A DNA stretch of 64,000 bases from Actinomycetota bacterium. GTDB taxonomy: Bacteria > Actinomycetota > Actinomycetes > Nanopelagicales > Nanopelagicaceae. Both the position numbers and the translations under genes were made by a program. Shown here piece by piece: positions 28,692-38,645 of this stretch. Location of the stretch: assembly GCA_009726125.1 (NCBI GenBank), contig WLIT01000003.1:16818-80817 (forward strand), in the 5' to 3' direction. Numbering within the stretch: position 1 is the first letter of the stretch; each line of letters opens with the position of its first letter. The notes under the pieces are model-generated. The model did no database searches. It saw only the letters and a list, made by a program, of their open reading frames with translations, and was not told the origin of the DNA.

Positions 28692-30014
28692 TTACTGGCT
28701 GAAGTTGACCGGCTCCTCCAGCATTTCAGTCACCAGGGCTGCAATTGGCGAGCGCTCTGACCTGGTCAGAGTGATGTGGGCGAAGAGTGGGTGTCCTTTT
28801 AGGGACTCGACAACGGCGACGACACCGTCATGACGGCCAACTCGCAAGTTATCTCGCTGTGCGACATCGTGCGTCAGGATCACTCTGGAGTTTTGGCCGA
28901 TCCGAGAGAGGACTGTAAGCAGAACTCCCCGCTCTAGCGACTGGGCTTCATCGACAATCACGTAAGAGTCATGAAGAGAGCGGCCACGGATATGGGTAAG
29001 GGGCAGAACTTCGATTAGTCCGCGATCAATAATTTCATCTATGACCTGTTGGCTAACCAAGGCGCCCAAAGTATCGAAGACTGCTTGGGCCCAAGGCGAC
29101 ATCTTCTCGTTCTCACTGCCCGGAAGGTAGCCAAGCTCTTGGCCACCGACAGCATAAAGCGGGCGGAAGATTAAAACTTTCTTATGTTGTCGCTTCTCTA
29201 ATACCGCTTCCAAGCCAGCGCTAAGTGCGAGCGCGCTCTTTCCAGTTCCGGCCCTACCGCCCAATGAAACAATCCCAACGTCGTAATCTAGAAGTAGGTC
29301 GAGTGCTACTCGTTGTTCAGCACTTCGACCATGGAGACCAAATGCGGAGCGATCTCCCCGAACTAGTTGTAGTGATTTATCTGGAGTTACTCGGGCAAGT
29401 GCGCTGCCCTTATCGGAGTGAAGAACAATTCCGGTATGACATGGATACTCTTTCCCTAAATCATGAGCGACCTTGCCGCCTTCATACAACGAATCAATAA
29501 CGTTGCCGCCAACGGTTGCTTCAACCATCCCAGTCCAGCCACTTGTTAGCGCAAGTTCGGCGCGGTACTCCTCAGACTTAACGCCAACTGATGAGGCCTT
29601 AACTCGAAGCGGTAGATCCTTTGTAACTAGAACTACATCTCTCGATTCAGCCATCATATTTCTGGCGATCGAAAGAATCCGCGAGTCATTTGAACCATCT
29701 CGCAAGAAACCAGATGGCAGTGATGAGGAATCCGAGTGATTTAACTCGACTCGGAGAGTGCCACCTGAATCATTTAATTTAATATCTTCATCTAATCGGC
29801 CGTGTTCCACCCGCAGATCATCAAGGGTACGAAGAGCGGCGCGGGCAAAGTAACCAAGTTCGGGATGGTCGCGCTTTGTTTCTAACTCACCAATTACCGT
29901 GATTGGAATAATTACTTCATGTTCGGCAAATCTTGTAAGTGCCGCGGGGTCTGCGAGTAATACGCTGGTATCTAATACATAGGTCATGCGCGGATTACGG
30001 GCAGAATTAGCCAA
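28692..30014 (-). CDS. PIN-PhoH fusion protein (PhoH2-type RNA helicase/RNase)
   Basis: 440 residues. The N-terminal PIN domain (about 10-150) starts [12 protein letters not shown] (first acidic residue), with [10 protein letters not shown] and a later [13 protein letters not shown]. The C-terminal PhoH ATPase has [14 protein letters not shown] (Walker A, about 254), [12 protein letters not shown] (Walker B) and [13 protein letters not shown]-PhoH proteins unwind and cleave RNA. ATG 30014 is used, but M10 (29987), directly before the PIN domain, is also possible. Confidence 0.92.
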   Translation of the reverse strand: MANSARNPRMTYVLDTSVLLADPAALTRFAEHEVIIPITVIGELETKRDHPELGYFARAALRTLDDLRVEHGRLDEDIKLNDSGGTLRVELNHSDSSSLPSGFLRDGSNDSRILSIARNMMAESRDVVLVTKDLPLRVKASSVGVKSEEYRAELALTSGWTGMVEATVGGNVIDSLYEGGKVAHDLGKEYPCHTGIVLHSDKGSALARVTPDKSLQLVRGDRSAFGLHGRSAEQRVALDLLLDYDVGIVSLGGRAGTGKSALALSAGLEAVLEKRQHKKVLIFRPLYAVGGQELGYLPGSENEKMSPWAQAVFDTLGALVSQQVIDEIIDRGLIEVLPLTHIRGRSLHDSYVIVDEAQSLERGVLLTVLSRIGQNSRVILTHDVAQRDNLRVGRHDGVVAVVESLKGHPLFAHITLTRSERSPIAALVTEMLEEPVNFSQ

Positions 30015-30116
30015 TTGGCGCTCGCATTCTGTTTAGTTTTTATTGGGGGTACTTATGGTTAAAAGGTAAAACCTTGCGCCGATAGAACCCTTGCGACACG
30101 CTTGTTTAAAAGTGAA

Positions 30117-30923
30117 TTACTTACCAAATCTTCGGTTGCGTTGGGAAAAGGCGCGAAGGGCTCGGAGAAAATCAATCCGGCGAAAATCTGGCCAATAAGC
30201 TTCACAAAAATAGAATTCTGAGTGGGCGCTCTGCCAAAGCAAGAAACCACCAAGGCGTTGCTCACCGGAAGTGCGAATTACTAGATCAGGGTCGGGCAAA
30301 CCTGCCGTATATAAATGACGGCTTATCTCATCAACGTTAATTGAGTTGGCAATTTCAGAGGCGCTCTTGCCGGAATTTGCAGGTGAGTTAATTAGAGATT
30401 TAACGGCATCTGCAATCTCACTTCGCCCGCCATATCCGATGGCTACATTTATGACGACGCCTTTAATCCCCTTGGTCTTAGCCGCGATATCAGTTAATTG
30501 CGCCGCCAGCTCTTTTGGCAGGAGCTCCATGGAACCTACTGGTCGAATTTCCCACCGTCTGCGATTAGCTAAATCATTGACGGTCTCCCCGATTATTTTG
30601 AGAAGTGGCTCGAGTTCATCGGCCGGCCGAGTTAGATTCTGATTCGACAAAAGCCAGATAGTTAAGACTTCAACCTTGCTCTCTTCACACCAATCAAGTA
30701 GATCGATAATTTTCTCAGCCCCTGCTTTATGACCCCGAGAGGTTGAGATATCTCCATCGGTTGCTGGATTGGCCTTTGACCATCTGCGATTTCCGTCGAG
30801 AATGACTCCGATATGACGTGGGGTTTGCGCGAAATCTAACTTAGAAAAAATCCGGCGTTCATAGAGCGGATATAGAACCGATTTAATGACGGGCTTTATT
30901 AGCCCCTTAATTGAATTAGCCAT
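30117..30923 (-). CDS. uppS: Z-isoprenyl diphosphate synthase (UppS family)
   Basis: 268 residues. HIGVILDGNRRWSK holds the catalytic Asp and phosphate-binding Arg, followed by RGHKAGAEK, TIWLLSNQNLTRP, INVAIGYGGRSEI and RTSGEQRLGGFLLWQ. An N-terminal extension of about 35 residues and the W/L pattern resemble the short-chain Z-prenyl synthases of actinobacteria. It condenses IPP to make cis-prenyl diphosphate for lipid carriers. A 102-bp gap to PIN-PhoH downstream holds nothing obvious. Confidence 0.93.
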   Translation of the reverse strand: MANSIKGLIKPVIKSVLYPLYERRIFSKLDFAQTPRHIGVILDGNRRWSKANPATDGDISTSRGHKAGAEKIIDLLDWCEESKVEVLTIWLLSNQNLTRPADELEPLLKIIGETVNDLANRRRWEIRPVGSMELLPKELAAQLTDIAAKTKGIKGVVINVAIGYGGRSEIADAVKSLINSPANSGKSASEIANSINVDEISRHLYTAGLPDPDLVIRTSGEQRLGGFLLWQSAHSEFYFCEAYWPDFRRIDFLRALRAFSQRNRRFGK

Positions 30924-30941
30924 GAAGTTAAATTATGGAAC

Positions 30942-31277
30942 TTAATTAAGAGCTTTAAATTCTCTTACTGCGCGGCGTTCTGCAACAAAAGATGCGATGG
31001 GCAGAGTTCCGGCCAGTATCAAGAGAATGGTGCTAGTCAGCGACTTGCGGGCCTTTATGCAGTAATGAAATGCCGCTAAAACATAGATTGGATAGGTAAA
31101 GCCATGTAGAAGTGAAATCCAACTTAAGTATTGATATGCGTCTTTAAAAATTAGGTAATGGGTTGGAATACTTACAAACCAGAGAAGTAGTGACATAACA
31201 CCGGCATAGATCGCCATGATTCGAAAGCGGGTCATCGCTCCGTTGAGCGCGGCCTGGCGTGGGTTTAATTGGCTCAT
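30942..31277 (-). CDS. DUF3817 membrane protein
   Basis: 111 residues with three hydrophobic helices (about 20-40, 50-72, 80-100) and the family pattern HYLIFKDAY...LHGFTYPIYVLAAFHYC. DUF3817 proteins are small integral membrane proteins of unknown function. Its start overlaps the SURF1 gene end by 4 bp (ATGA), so it is co-translated with SURF1; uppS follows 18 bp downstream. Confidence 0.85.
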   Translation of the reverse strand: MSQLNPRQAALNGAMTRFRIMAIYAGVMSLLLWFVSIPTHYLIFKDAYQYLSWISLLHGFTYPIYVLAAFHYCIKARKSLTSTILLILAGTLPIASFVAERRAVREFKALN

Positions 31278-31993
31278 GTCCGAACTTTACCGCCACTTTC
31301 TCGCTCTTTCATCGAATTATAGAAAGGCGCGAGCAGAACTAAGAACGCCATTAGCCACCAGACAAAGACATATGAGATGTGCTGCCAATAGTTCCCGGGA
31401 ACTTTTGATTTAAGTTGTGGCGCCGGAATTCTGCTAGTCAAGATCTCTTGCCCGAACTTCGTTGCTTCAGAGGTAGCGATTATGAAGCCATCGAAAAGTT
31501 CTAACTTGCTTCTGCTGACAATTAGCGCAGGATCAATCCGCGAGAGTTCGCCATTGATCGCTCGAGTCGCATCAGAAGTCTGTCTTGGATAAAGCCGACC
31601 GTTAACTTTTACCTCACCAATAATTTCTTGATCTTCCAAGCTCTCAATCCCACGCACAACTAATATTCCACGATTGCCTGGAAGCTCTAACAATCTAACT
31701 TCTAGATTTACAAGTGACTTCTTATTACCTGAAGTTAAGGGTTGTTTGGGTGCGAAGAATATTTCGCGATATTTTCCAGAAACACTAACTAAACGATTAA
31801 TCGCATCTGGCGCTAAGTTCGAATCAGACGTTGCAATCTTTTCTAGCGAAATTCTAGGGCTATCTGGAATAAATTGTTTTGCAATCTTTACATCATGTGC
31901 CCGATTTAATTGCCAATTACCCAACCCAATAAATGTTATTGAAATCAAGATGGCCACAACAAGTTGGGCGATGAATCCTTTACTTATCTTCAT
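31274..31993 (-). CDS. SURF1 family cytochrome oxidase assembly protein
   Basis: 239 residues. An N-terminal membrane helix leads into the SURF1 signature GNWQLNRAHD (about 26-35), and VSGKYREIF and RGILVVRGIE follow. A C-terminal helix is preceded by GNYWQHISYVFVWW. Needed for haem a insertion into aa3-type oxidase. Start ATG 31991-31993 lies inside the end of a small upstream ORF (ending 31980), suggesting coupling. Confidence 0.92.
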   Translation of the reverse strand: MKISKGFIAQLVVAILISITFIGLGNWQLNRAHDVKIAKQFIPDSPRISLEKIATSDSNLAPDAINRLVSVSGKYREIFFAPKQPLTSGNKKSLVNLEVRLLELPGNRGILVVRGIESLEDQEIIGEVKVNGRLYPRQTSDATRAINGELSRIDPALIVSRSKLELFDGFIIATSEATKFGQEILTSRIPAPQLKSKVPGNYWQHISYVFVWWLMAFLVLLAPFYNSMKERESGGKVRT

Positions 31994-32117
31994 TACGGTC
32001 GGATAATCTTTTAAATCTGCGATAAAAGTTCACGAGAAGCAAGGTAACTGCAATGGTCAGAATAATCATGGTTATCGAGCCCACAATTCCAACATCAATC
32101 GTATTTCTACCGTTCAT
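31980..32117 (-). CDS. Small single-span membrane protein, 45 aa
   Basis: ATG 32115-32117 to TAA 31980-31982. After MNGRNTIDVG comes one hydrophobic helix (IVGSITMIILTIAVTLLLV) and then a basic tail FYRRFKRLSDRNEDK. No ribosome site precedes it, but a perfect TATAAT (32124-32129) lies 6 bases before the ATG, so the message is probably leaderless. It overlaps the start of the SURF1 gene by 14 bp in another frame, so it is likely the first gene of a SURF1-DUF3817 operon. No family recognised; it could be a small cofactor of oxidase assembly (guess from position). Confidence 0.6.
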   Translation of the reverse strand: MNGRNTIDVGIVGSITMIILTIAVTLLLVNFYRRFKRLSDRNEDK

Positions 32118-32153
32118 GTGCAGATTATATTGAGAATACGTAGACTTGTACCT

Positions 32154-32555
32154 ATGACCGAGCCGTTTGAAAGCGACCCATATCTAAGAAATCGTTATGG
32201 GATTGCCGAGCGCCGTTCTCCTAAGTGGCTAGTCACCGCTATCGCCTTTGCAGTGATCGGTGGGAGTTGGTTAATCTGGAGCGCAAACCATTTCTCTAAT
32301 CCAGAGATTAGATCAACTCTTATCTCCTTTAGGGAAGTCGATGCAAAGAGTATTGAGATTCGTTATTCGGTGGAGATTAAGAACCCAAAGAGTGAAGTGA
32401 TCTGCCGATTGAGCGCCCGGGATTTTGGCTTAAATATTGTTGGTCAGATTGATGATCCAATCCCGAAGGGCGCCACAAGTGTGACGCGAATTGTTCAAAT
32501 CCCTACGCGCCTTGCTGCAGTAAATGCCAAGATTGAATCCTGTACGACTATCTAA
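32154..32555 (+). CDS. DUF4307 membrane protein
   Basis: 133 residues: a short acidic N-terminus with YLRNRYGIAERRSPKW, one membrane helix (about 24-43) and an extracytoplasmic beta-rich domain with two Cys. This matches actinobacterial DUF4307 proteins, often beside greA; function unknown. I start at ATG 32154 although the frame is open 12 codons further, because TAGACT (32141-32146) lies 7 bases upstream, giving a leaderless start. Divergent from the 45-aa gene. Followed after 30 bp by greA. Confidence 0.85.
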   Translation: MTEPFESDPYLRNRYGIAERRSPKWLVTAIAFAVIGGSWLIWSANHFSNPEIRSTLISFREVDAKSIEIRYSVEIKNPKSEVICRLSARDFGLNIVGQIDDPIPKGATSVTRIVQIPTRLAAVNAKIESCTTI

Positions 32556-32585
32556 AGCTGATTTAAGTTGTAAACTCCTCATCAT

Positions 32586-33071
32586 ATGGCTATCGAACCT
32601 ACACAGACCTGGCTTACCCAAGAGGCTGCTGACCGCTTGAGTGCGGAAATGGCAGAACTTGAAGGGCCGCGTCGTGCTGACATTATTAAGAAGATTGAAG
32701 CTGCCCGCGCCGAGGGCGATCTAAAAGAAAATGGCGGATACCACGCAGCAAAAGATGAACAAGGAAAGACCGAAGCCCGAATTCGTCAACTAAAGCACAT
32801 GTTAGAAAATGCACATATCGGAAATCCACCGGTAGGTGAATCAGGTGTTGTTGGACTTGGCATGTTGGTAACAGTTGATATCGCTGGTGATGAGATGAAA
32901 TTCCTTCTTGGTTCACGAGAAATTGCTAGCGGCGATGTCGATATCTATAGCGAAAAATCACCACTTGGCGCCGCAGTTCTTGGATCAAAGATTGGCGAAA
33001 CTGTTACCTATACAGCGCCAAATGGCCGGGAAATCAACGTTGCCGTTCTAGAAGCCCAGAACTTCTTTTAA
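32586..33071 (+). CDS. greA: Transcription elongation factor GreA
   Basis: 161 residues, full length. An N-terminal coiled coil (RADIIKKIEAARAEGDLKEN, with the acidic tip that reaches the polymerase active site) is followed by the C-terminal FKBP-like domain (SPLGAAVLGSKIGETV). It stimulates cleavage of backtracked RNA. TAAACT (32571-32576) is 9 bases before ATG, so it may have its own nearly leaderless promoter. Convergent with the ABC permease, with a 4-bp gap. Confidence 0.95.
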   Translation: MAIEPTQTWLTQEAADRLSAEMAELEGPRRADIIKKIEAARAEGDLKENGGYHAAKDEQGKTEARIRQLKHMLENAHIGNPPVGESGVVGLGMLVTVDIAGDEMKFLLGSREIASGDVDIYSEKSPLGAAVLGSKIGETVTYTAPNGREINVAVLEAQNFF

Positions 33072-33075
33072 TCTC

Positions 33076-33870
33076 CTACTTACTAACCTTTACATATTTA
33101 CGCACGCTAATTGGTGCAAAGATCGCAACAAGTAAGAACATATAAATAAGCGACATCAAAATTGGATTCTGACTTGGCCATGAATTAGCAGTAGCACCAA
33201 AAACATTTTCCGTGCCAAAGAGTTCGCGACAAGCCGCCACCATCGTTGAGACTGGGTTCCATTCGGCAAAATATTGCAGAATCTTTGGCATTCCTGTTGT
33301 TGGCGCAAAGGCATTTGATAGGAAGGTCAGTGGAAATACCGTCATAAAAACTAAATTCTGAGCAACGCGCTCTTCGCGGACCGAGAGTCCAATTATTACT
33401 CCAATCCAAGACATGGAATATCCAAAGGCAAGAAGGAATAAGAAGCCGAGAAAAATTTTTACAGGACCGCTGCTTGGCCGCCAACCGACTAGGAAACCAA
33501 CTAAACCCATAACAATTAGCGTTACAACGTTCTGCAAGGTATCGCCAACCGTGCGACCTATAACTACTGCAGAGCGAGATATTGGAAGAGATCTGAAGCG
33601 ATCTATCAAACCCTTCTGCATATCTGCGGCTAGTCCAACTGCAGTAGCCGCAAGGGTAAATGCAACAGTTTGTACAAAGATTCCGGGCATCAAAAGTTGA
33701 ACATAGCCACCTTCAACACCAGAATCGATAGCACCTCCAAATACATAGCGGAAGAGAAGTACAAACATCGCCGGCTGGATAGTTGCAAAGATTAAAACTT
33801 CAGGAATACGAATCATCTGAAGCAGTTGACGCTTAGTTATAACAAGGAAATCACTTACGCTTTGCAGCAT
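33076..33870 (-). CDS. ABC-2 type transporter permease (DrrB-like)
   Basis: 264 residues with six membrane helices and the ABC-2 pattern (QKGLIDRFRSLPISRSAVVIGRT, FLSNAFAPTTGMPKIL...NPVSTMVAACRELF). It resembles daunorubicin-type DrrB permeases. Its start overlaps the end of the ATPase gene by 20 bp. Together they form an exporter whose substrate cannot be told from sequence. Confidence 0.9.
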   Translation of the reverse strand: MLQSVSDFLVITKRQLLQMIRIPEVLIFATIQPAMFVLLFRYVFGGAIDSGVEGGYVQLLMPGIFVQTVAFTLAATAVGLAADMQKGLIDRFRSLPISRSAVVIGRTVGDTLQNVVTLIVMGLVGFLVGWRPSSGPVKIFLGFLFLLAFGYSMSWIGVIIGLSVREERVAQNLVFMTVFPLTFLSNAFAPTTGMPKILQYFAEWNPVSTMVAACRELFGTENVFGATANSWPSQNPILMSLIYMFLLVAIFAPISVRKYVKVSK

Positions 33871-34840
33871 TTTTTCCTCCTACTTCAGGTTCAACAACTA
33901 CTTCGGCAACATGCCCGGTCAGTGAGATAAATACATCATCTAGCGATGGCCGCTTAAGTCCAATATCGAGTGGATGAATTTTCGCTTCATCTAACAAGCG
34001 AAGAACTTGAATCAAAGATGCGCTGCCATTACTCACCGGGGCAGAAATCTTACGAATTCCAGGATCAACGCTTGGTTTTGCACCGGAAACTTGTTCTACC
34101 AGCCTTGTTGCCTCAGTAATTTGATTCTCCTCAACGGTAATTTCTAGCCGCTCACCACCGACTTGGTTCTTTAACTCATCTGCAGTTCCGCGCGCGATTA
34201 CCTTTCCAGAATCGATAACTGCAATTGAATCGGCGAGGTGATCCGCTTCTTCCAAATATTGAGTAGTGAGCAGAAGTGTTACGCCGCCTTTAACAAGTTC
34301 ATCTATAACGCCCCACATCTCCATGCGACCACGTGGATCGAGTCCTGTCGTTGGCTCATCTAAAAATAAAACTTTTGGCTTAACAATTAATGAGGCCGCT
34401 AAATCCAAACGTCTGCGCATGCCACCAGAGTAAGTTTTGATTGGGCGACGAGCAGCATCGGTAAGTGAAAACTTTTCAAGTAACTCTTCAGCACGTTTTT
34501 TCGCGCTACTTGAATTCAAGTGATACAGCCGGCCAAACATTGTTAAGTTATCCCAACCAGTTAACGTTTCATCGAGCGCCGCATATTGCCCTGATAGCCC
34601 AATAACTTTTCTAACTTCATCAGGGTGTTTCAAAACATCAATTCCAGCAACTATTGCACTTCCAGAATCTGGAGTTAATAGAGTTGCAAGTACGCGAACT
34701 GTTGTTGTTTTTCCAGATCCATTTGGTCCTAGGAGTCCAAGAACTGTTCCCTCTTCAACTTCAAGGCTTAAGCCATCGAGAGCTTTTACCGCCCCTTTGT
34801 CATACGTTTTAAGCAATTCATGCGCGATGATCGACTTCAT
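33851..34840 (-). CDS. ABC transporter ATP-binding protein (DrrA-like)
   Basis: 329 residues. It has Walker A GPNGSGKTTTVR (about 38-49), signature YSGGMRRRLDLA, Walker B VLFLDEPTTGLD and H-loop TTQYLEEADHLAD. The C-terminal DrrA extension is present, with RPSLDDVFISLTGH near the end. It precedes the permease and overlaps it by 20 bp. The two MFS exporters beside it make this a small efflux cluster. WhiB7 controls exporters in relatives, but no link is visible here. Confidence 0.92.
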   Translation of the reverse strand: MKSIIAHELLKTYDKGAVKALDGLSLEVEEGTVLGLLGPNGSGKTTTVRVLATLLTPDSGSAIVAGIDVLKHPDEVRKVIGLSGQYAALDETLTGWDNLTMFGRLYHLNSSSAKKRAEELLEKFSLTDAARRPIKTYSGGMRRRLDLAASLIVKPKVLFLDEPTTGLDPRGRMEMWGVIDELVKGGVTLLLTTQYLEEADHLADSIAVIDSGKVIARGTADELKNQVGGERLEITVEENQITEATRLVEQVSGAKPSVDPGIRKISAPVSNGSASLIQVLRLLDEAKIHPLDIGLKRPSLDDVFISLTGHVAEVVVEPEVGGKNAAKRK

Positions 34841-34890
34841 AGCCTCACCTTATTACTTGATTACTTGAGCTGCATAGTAAACTCACAAAC

Positions 34891-36498
34891 ATGTCTAATA
34901 AAAAAAATGAAGCCCCTAAAGCACTTACTCATAAAGAAATCATGTTTGTCCTCAGCGGACTTATGGTCGGAATGTTGCTCGCTGCACTTGACCAAACAAT
35001 TGTCTCAACCGCACTAAAGCGCATTGTCGAAGATTTTGATGGCCTAGAACATTACACCTGGGTTGTTACCGCTTATCTTCTAACTTCAACTGCATCGACT
35101 CCGCTATATGGAAAAATCTCAGATCTTTATGGTCGCCGGCCAGTATTCCAATTCGCAATTATTACTTTCTTAATCGGCTCATTCGCTGCTGGCGCCGCTA
35201 CAAGCATGACTCAACTAATTGCCTTCCGCGCAATTCAAGGACTTGGCGCAGGTGGCTTAATGTCACTTACCTTCGTAATTATTGGTGATCTAGTTTCACC
35301 TCGCGAACGCGGAAAGTATCAAGGTTATTTCGGAGCAGTTTGGGGGCTCTCATCTGTTGCTGGTCCACTGCTTGGTGGATATTTCTCAGATCACGCGCAA
35401 ATTCTCGGCGTAACTGGCTGGCGTTGGATTTTCTACATCAACCTACCTTTCGGAATTGCCGCACTAATTATTACCTCAATTTCACTTCATATTCCTAAGG
35501 TAAAGCGCGAACATAAAATTGATTACCTCGGTGCTCTGCTTTTAGTAACAGGTGTCTCAGCACTACTTCTCGGAATTTCAGTTTATGGACCGCAAGATGG
35601 TTGGACAACTTCAAAAACTATTTCTTCGCTATCCATTGCTCTGGTATTAGTGCTTCTATTCTTATATCAAGAGAGCCGCACGCAAGAGCCAATTTTACCG
35701 CTCACACTCTTTAAGAATCACACCTTCACCGTTACTTCAATTCTTGGTTTAGTTATTGGTGCCGGAATGTTCGGTGCAATTGTTATGTTGCCACTTTATT
35801 TACAGGTTGTTAAGGGCGATTCCGCAACATCGGCTGGCTTGAAATTGATTCCATTTATGATCGGTATTGTTTCAATGTCAATTACTAGTGGAAAATTGAT
35901 CTCAAAACACGGACGCTACAAGCGCTATCCAATTCTCGGTCTTGCACTTATGACCGTTGGACTCGCACTTCTCTCAACACTTACTGAAAACACACCTTTC
36001 TGGAAGCTCTCAATTTACGCAATCCTTATCGGTGCGGGTCTCGGTCTTTCAATGCAGACCATTGTTATTGCGCTGCAAAATTCAGTTGACTTCAAGGATC
36101 TGGGTGTTGCCACAAGTGCCAATACTTTCTTTCGCTCAATCGGTGCAACTATCGGAGTCGCGCTATTTGGAACGGTATATGCAAGCCAGTTAACGCATAA
36201 CTTGCCAATTGAAATCGCAAAATTAAAGGCCAGCAATCCTGCAGCCCTTATCGGTGCTACACCTGAAAAATTTGCCGCACTCAAAGAGAACACGGCTGTG
36301 CTTCAAACCTTCACTCCAGAACTACAAGTCGGGATTGTTCATGCCTTTGTGAACTCTTTCCACACGGTCTTCTTAACTGCCGCACCAATTACCGCAGTTG
36401 GATTCTTGGTTGCATTCTTGCTCCGTGAGACCCCACTTCGTACAAGTGCAGCGCACCACGCGGCTAAAGAAGAGGCTTCGGGCGAGGCAATTGGTTAA
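34891..36498 (+). CDS. MFS multidrug exporter, DHA2 (14-helix) family
   Basis: 535 residues, about 14 hydrophobic helices. It has motif A-like GKISDLYGRRPVFQ (about 71-84), motif C-like GVALFG and VGMLLAALDQTIVSTAL, the EmrB/QacA signature of helix 1. Drug:proton antiport is inferred from the family. TAAACT (34878-34883) lies 7 bases before ATG 34891, so the transcript is probably leaderless. It overlaps the next MFS gene by 8 bp. Confidence 0.92.
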   Translation: MSNKKNEAPKALTHKEIMFVLSGLMVGMLLAALDQTIVSTALKRIVEDFDGLEHYTWVVTAYLLTSTASTPLYGKISDLYGRRPVFQFAIITFLIGSFAAGAATSMTQLIAFRAIQGLGAGGLMSLTFVIIGDLVSPRERGKYQGYFGAVWGLSSVAGPLLGGYFSDHAQILGVTGWRWIFYINLPFGIAALIITSISLHIPKVKREHKIDYLGALLLVTGVSALLLGISVYGPQDGWTTSKTISSLSIALVLVLLFLYQESRTQEPILPLTLFKNHTFTVTSILGLVIGAGMFGAIVMLPLYLQVVKGDSATSAGLKLIPFMIGIVSMSITSGKLISKHGRYKRYPILGLALMTVGLALLSTLTENTPFWKLSIYAILIGAGLGLSMQTIVIALQNSVDFKDLGVATSANTFFRSIGATIGVALFGTVYASQLTHNLPIEIAKLKASNPAALIGATPEKFAALKENTAVLQTFTPELQVGIVHAFVNSFHTVFLTAAPITAVGFLVAFLLRETPLRTSAAHHAAKEEASGEAIG

Positions 36499-37693
36499 TA
36501 ACAAAAGTTCTAAAGCGCTACTACCGAGAGAAGTTTATGTTCTCTCGGTAGTAGCTTTTTTTGTCGCACTTGGCTACGGAATGATCATTCCAGCTATTCC
36601 GCTTTTTGCTAAAACTTTTGAGGTAAATAATGCCCAAATTGGTGCAATTATTTCTGCCTTCGCACTTGCAAGATTTGGTATGGGACTTCCTGCTGGAAAG
36701 TTAATTGATTTATTCGGTGAGCGTCGTGTTCAAACTACTGGACTGCTAATTGTTGCGATCTCAACTTTCGCATCTGGTCTTGCTGACTCTTACTGGCAAT
36801 TACTAACTTACAGAGCACTTGGCGGAATTGGTTCGGTGATGTTCTCGGTTTCAGCGAGCTCGCTCTTAATGAGATCTGTAGATGATTCAATTCGTGGCCG
36901 TGCGCAATCCACATTTAATGGTGGATTTCTCATCGGAGGTATTGCAGGTCCCGCCGTTGGTGGAATTCTTTCGGTAGTTTCGCTACGAGTTCCATTCTTC
37001 GCTTACGCCTTCACGCTTGTCTGTGCCGCTTTTGTAACTTCATTCTTCTTAGCCGAGAATCGACTTGGTAAATCAATAACTAACAAACAAGATCCTGCTG
37101 ATCGAATTCTCTTGAGAGATGCGCTAAAGAGTTATCCATATCTAGCCGCAATGGCGATTTCTTTCTTATCGAATTGGGTTCTCTTCGGGCTCCGAAACTC
37201 TATTCTTCCGCTCTTTGCCACAGAGAATCTTGGTGCATCAAACACAACCCTTGGCCTTGGTTTTACTATCGCTGCTGTCGTTCAAGGCGCTGCCCTGGTT
37301 TATGTTGGAAAGCTCTCTGATTTTCGAGGTCGCAAATTTGCACTAATGCTTGGCTCATTCACACTTCTATCTGGTGTTGCAACAATAATAATTTCATCAC
37401 ACTGGTGGTATTACTTCCTTGCGATGGTCTTCTTCGGAATCGGTGGCGCATTTGAGGGAACTGCTGCATCTGCAGTGGTTGGTGACTTATTTGGTGGCAA
37501 AGGTGGACGCGTAATTGCGCTATTCCAAATGGCCGGAGACTTTGGAAATATCATCAGCCCAGTTCTACTTGGCTGGTTAGTTGATGCTCATTCTTATCGC
37601 CCAGCATTCATAGCAACAGCAGCAGTGTTTTCATTAACACTGCTGCTGTCAGCAAAGATGCCCGAGACTAGAAAATTGAAAGATATTAACTAG
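36491..37693 (+). CDS. MFS transporter (12-helix)
   Basis: 400 residues from TTG 36491; the frame extends 31 codons further but those residues are not MFS-like and would overlap the previous gene deeply. About 12 helices; motif A GKLIDLFGERRVQ after helix 2 and GKLSDFRGRK after helix 8. It overlaps the upstream DHA2 stop by 8 bp (start inside the end of the gene), so translation is coupled. The 3' end overlaps the convergent BaxI gene by 4 bp. Substrate unknown. Confidence 0.88.
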   Translation: MVNNKSSKALLPREVYVLSVVAFFVALGYGMIIPAIPLFAKTFEVNNAQIGAIISAFALARFGMGLPAGKLIDLFGERRVQTTGLLIVAISTFASGLADSYWQLLTYRALGGIGSVMFSVSASSLLMRSVDDSIRGRAQSTFNGGFLIGGIAGPAVGGILSVVSLRVPFFAYAFTLVCAAFVTSFFLAENRLGKSITNKQDPADRILLRDALKSYPYLAAMAISFLSNWVLFGLRNSILPLFATENLGASNTTLGLGFTIAAVVQGAALVYVGKLSDFRGRKFALMLGSFTLLSGVATIIISSHWWYYFLAMVFFGIGGAFEGTAASAVVGDLFGGKGGRVIALFQMAGDFGNIISPVLLGWLVDAHSYRPAFIATAAVFSLTLLLSAKMPETRKLKDIN

Positions 37694-38478
37694 TTGCGGC
37701 GAAGAATTGAGATCAAACGCAATACTTCTAGGTAAAGCCAGACGACTGTAACCATTAGTGCAAAACCAGCACGCCATGATTGTTCTTGTGGTGCGCCACT
37801 TGCGATCATCTTTTCGATCTGGTCAAAATCCAGAACGAGGAAAAATGTTGCAAGTGCTACTCCTGCAACTGCAAGCAGTGGGCCAAAGCCAGATAGACCA
37901 TAAAGGCCCATTCCATTGCCAAGTCCAAAGAACGATCCAATAAAAGAACCAACAGCAAGAATTAAATAACCAAAAAGAGCACCCATCATTACGCGAGTGA
38001 ACTTAGGAGTTACGCGAATTCTCTTGCTCTTATATGCCCACAACACTCCAGCAATTGCAGCCATTGTTGCAACAAGTGCTTGTCCAACAATTCCGTCATA
38101 TGCAGCTTCATACATTTGGCTAAGTGTTCCGAGTGCTAAACCTTGAAGAGCAGCATATGTGATTATTAAAGCTGGCTTAACTTTCTGAGTAAATGAAAGA
38201 TATAAACCGAGTCCCATAGCGCCAAGAAAACCAATTAGAAGTGCTCCACCACCAAGTTTTAAAGTCCATGCGACACTTCCTACGCCAACTAGAACAGCGA
38301 ATAGAAGTGCGGTGCGAGCAACAACATCATCTATTGTCATGCGACCTGTGCGCAGTGAAGATGCAGCAGGTGCGTTATAAAGGCTATTTAATTCATCTGT
38401 TGATTGCTCAACGACTGTTCCGCCACGATTTTCGATAGCGGCATATCCGCGTTTGAAAACTGGGTTCGAACTCTGCAT
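37690..38478 (-). CDS. Bax inhibitor-1 / YccA family membrane protein
   Basis: 262 residues. A soluble N-terminal part of about 45 residues is followed by seven hydrophobic helices, with DFDQIEKMIASGAPQEQSWRAGFALMVTVVWLYLEVLRL at the end, typical of the actinobacterial BaxI_1 group (proton/Ca2+-leak type fold). Ribosome site AGGAGA is 5 bases before ATG 38476-38478. Confidence 0.9.
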   Translation of the reverse strand: MQSSNPVFKRGYAAIENRGGTVVEQSTDELNSLYNAPAASSLRTGRMTIDDVVARTALLFAVLVGVGSVAWTLKLGGGALLIGFLGAMGLGLYLSFTQKVKPALIITYAALQGLALGTLSQMYEAAYDGIVGQALVATMAAIAGVLWAYKSKRIRVTPKFTRVMMGALFGYLILAVGSFIGSFFGLGNGMGLYGLSGFGPLLAVAGVALATFFLVLDFDQIEKMIASGAPQEQSWRAGFALMVTVVWLYLEVLRLISILRRN

Positions 38479-38645
38479 TATTTCTCCTGTTAGCTAGATG
38501 GTCGGATTGGATAAACCCGTGCGTTAAGGATAAACGGATATTTAGGCTTCGCTATTCCAGCCACCCGGAGCGTTGCGTAATTCCACGCTCACTAACTTAA
38601 AGTTTCCTTAAAATCACGGCTCGAAGGGATTAGATTTATCCAACC

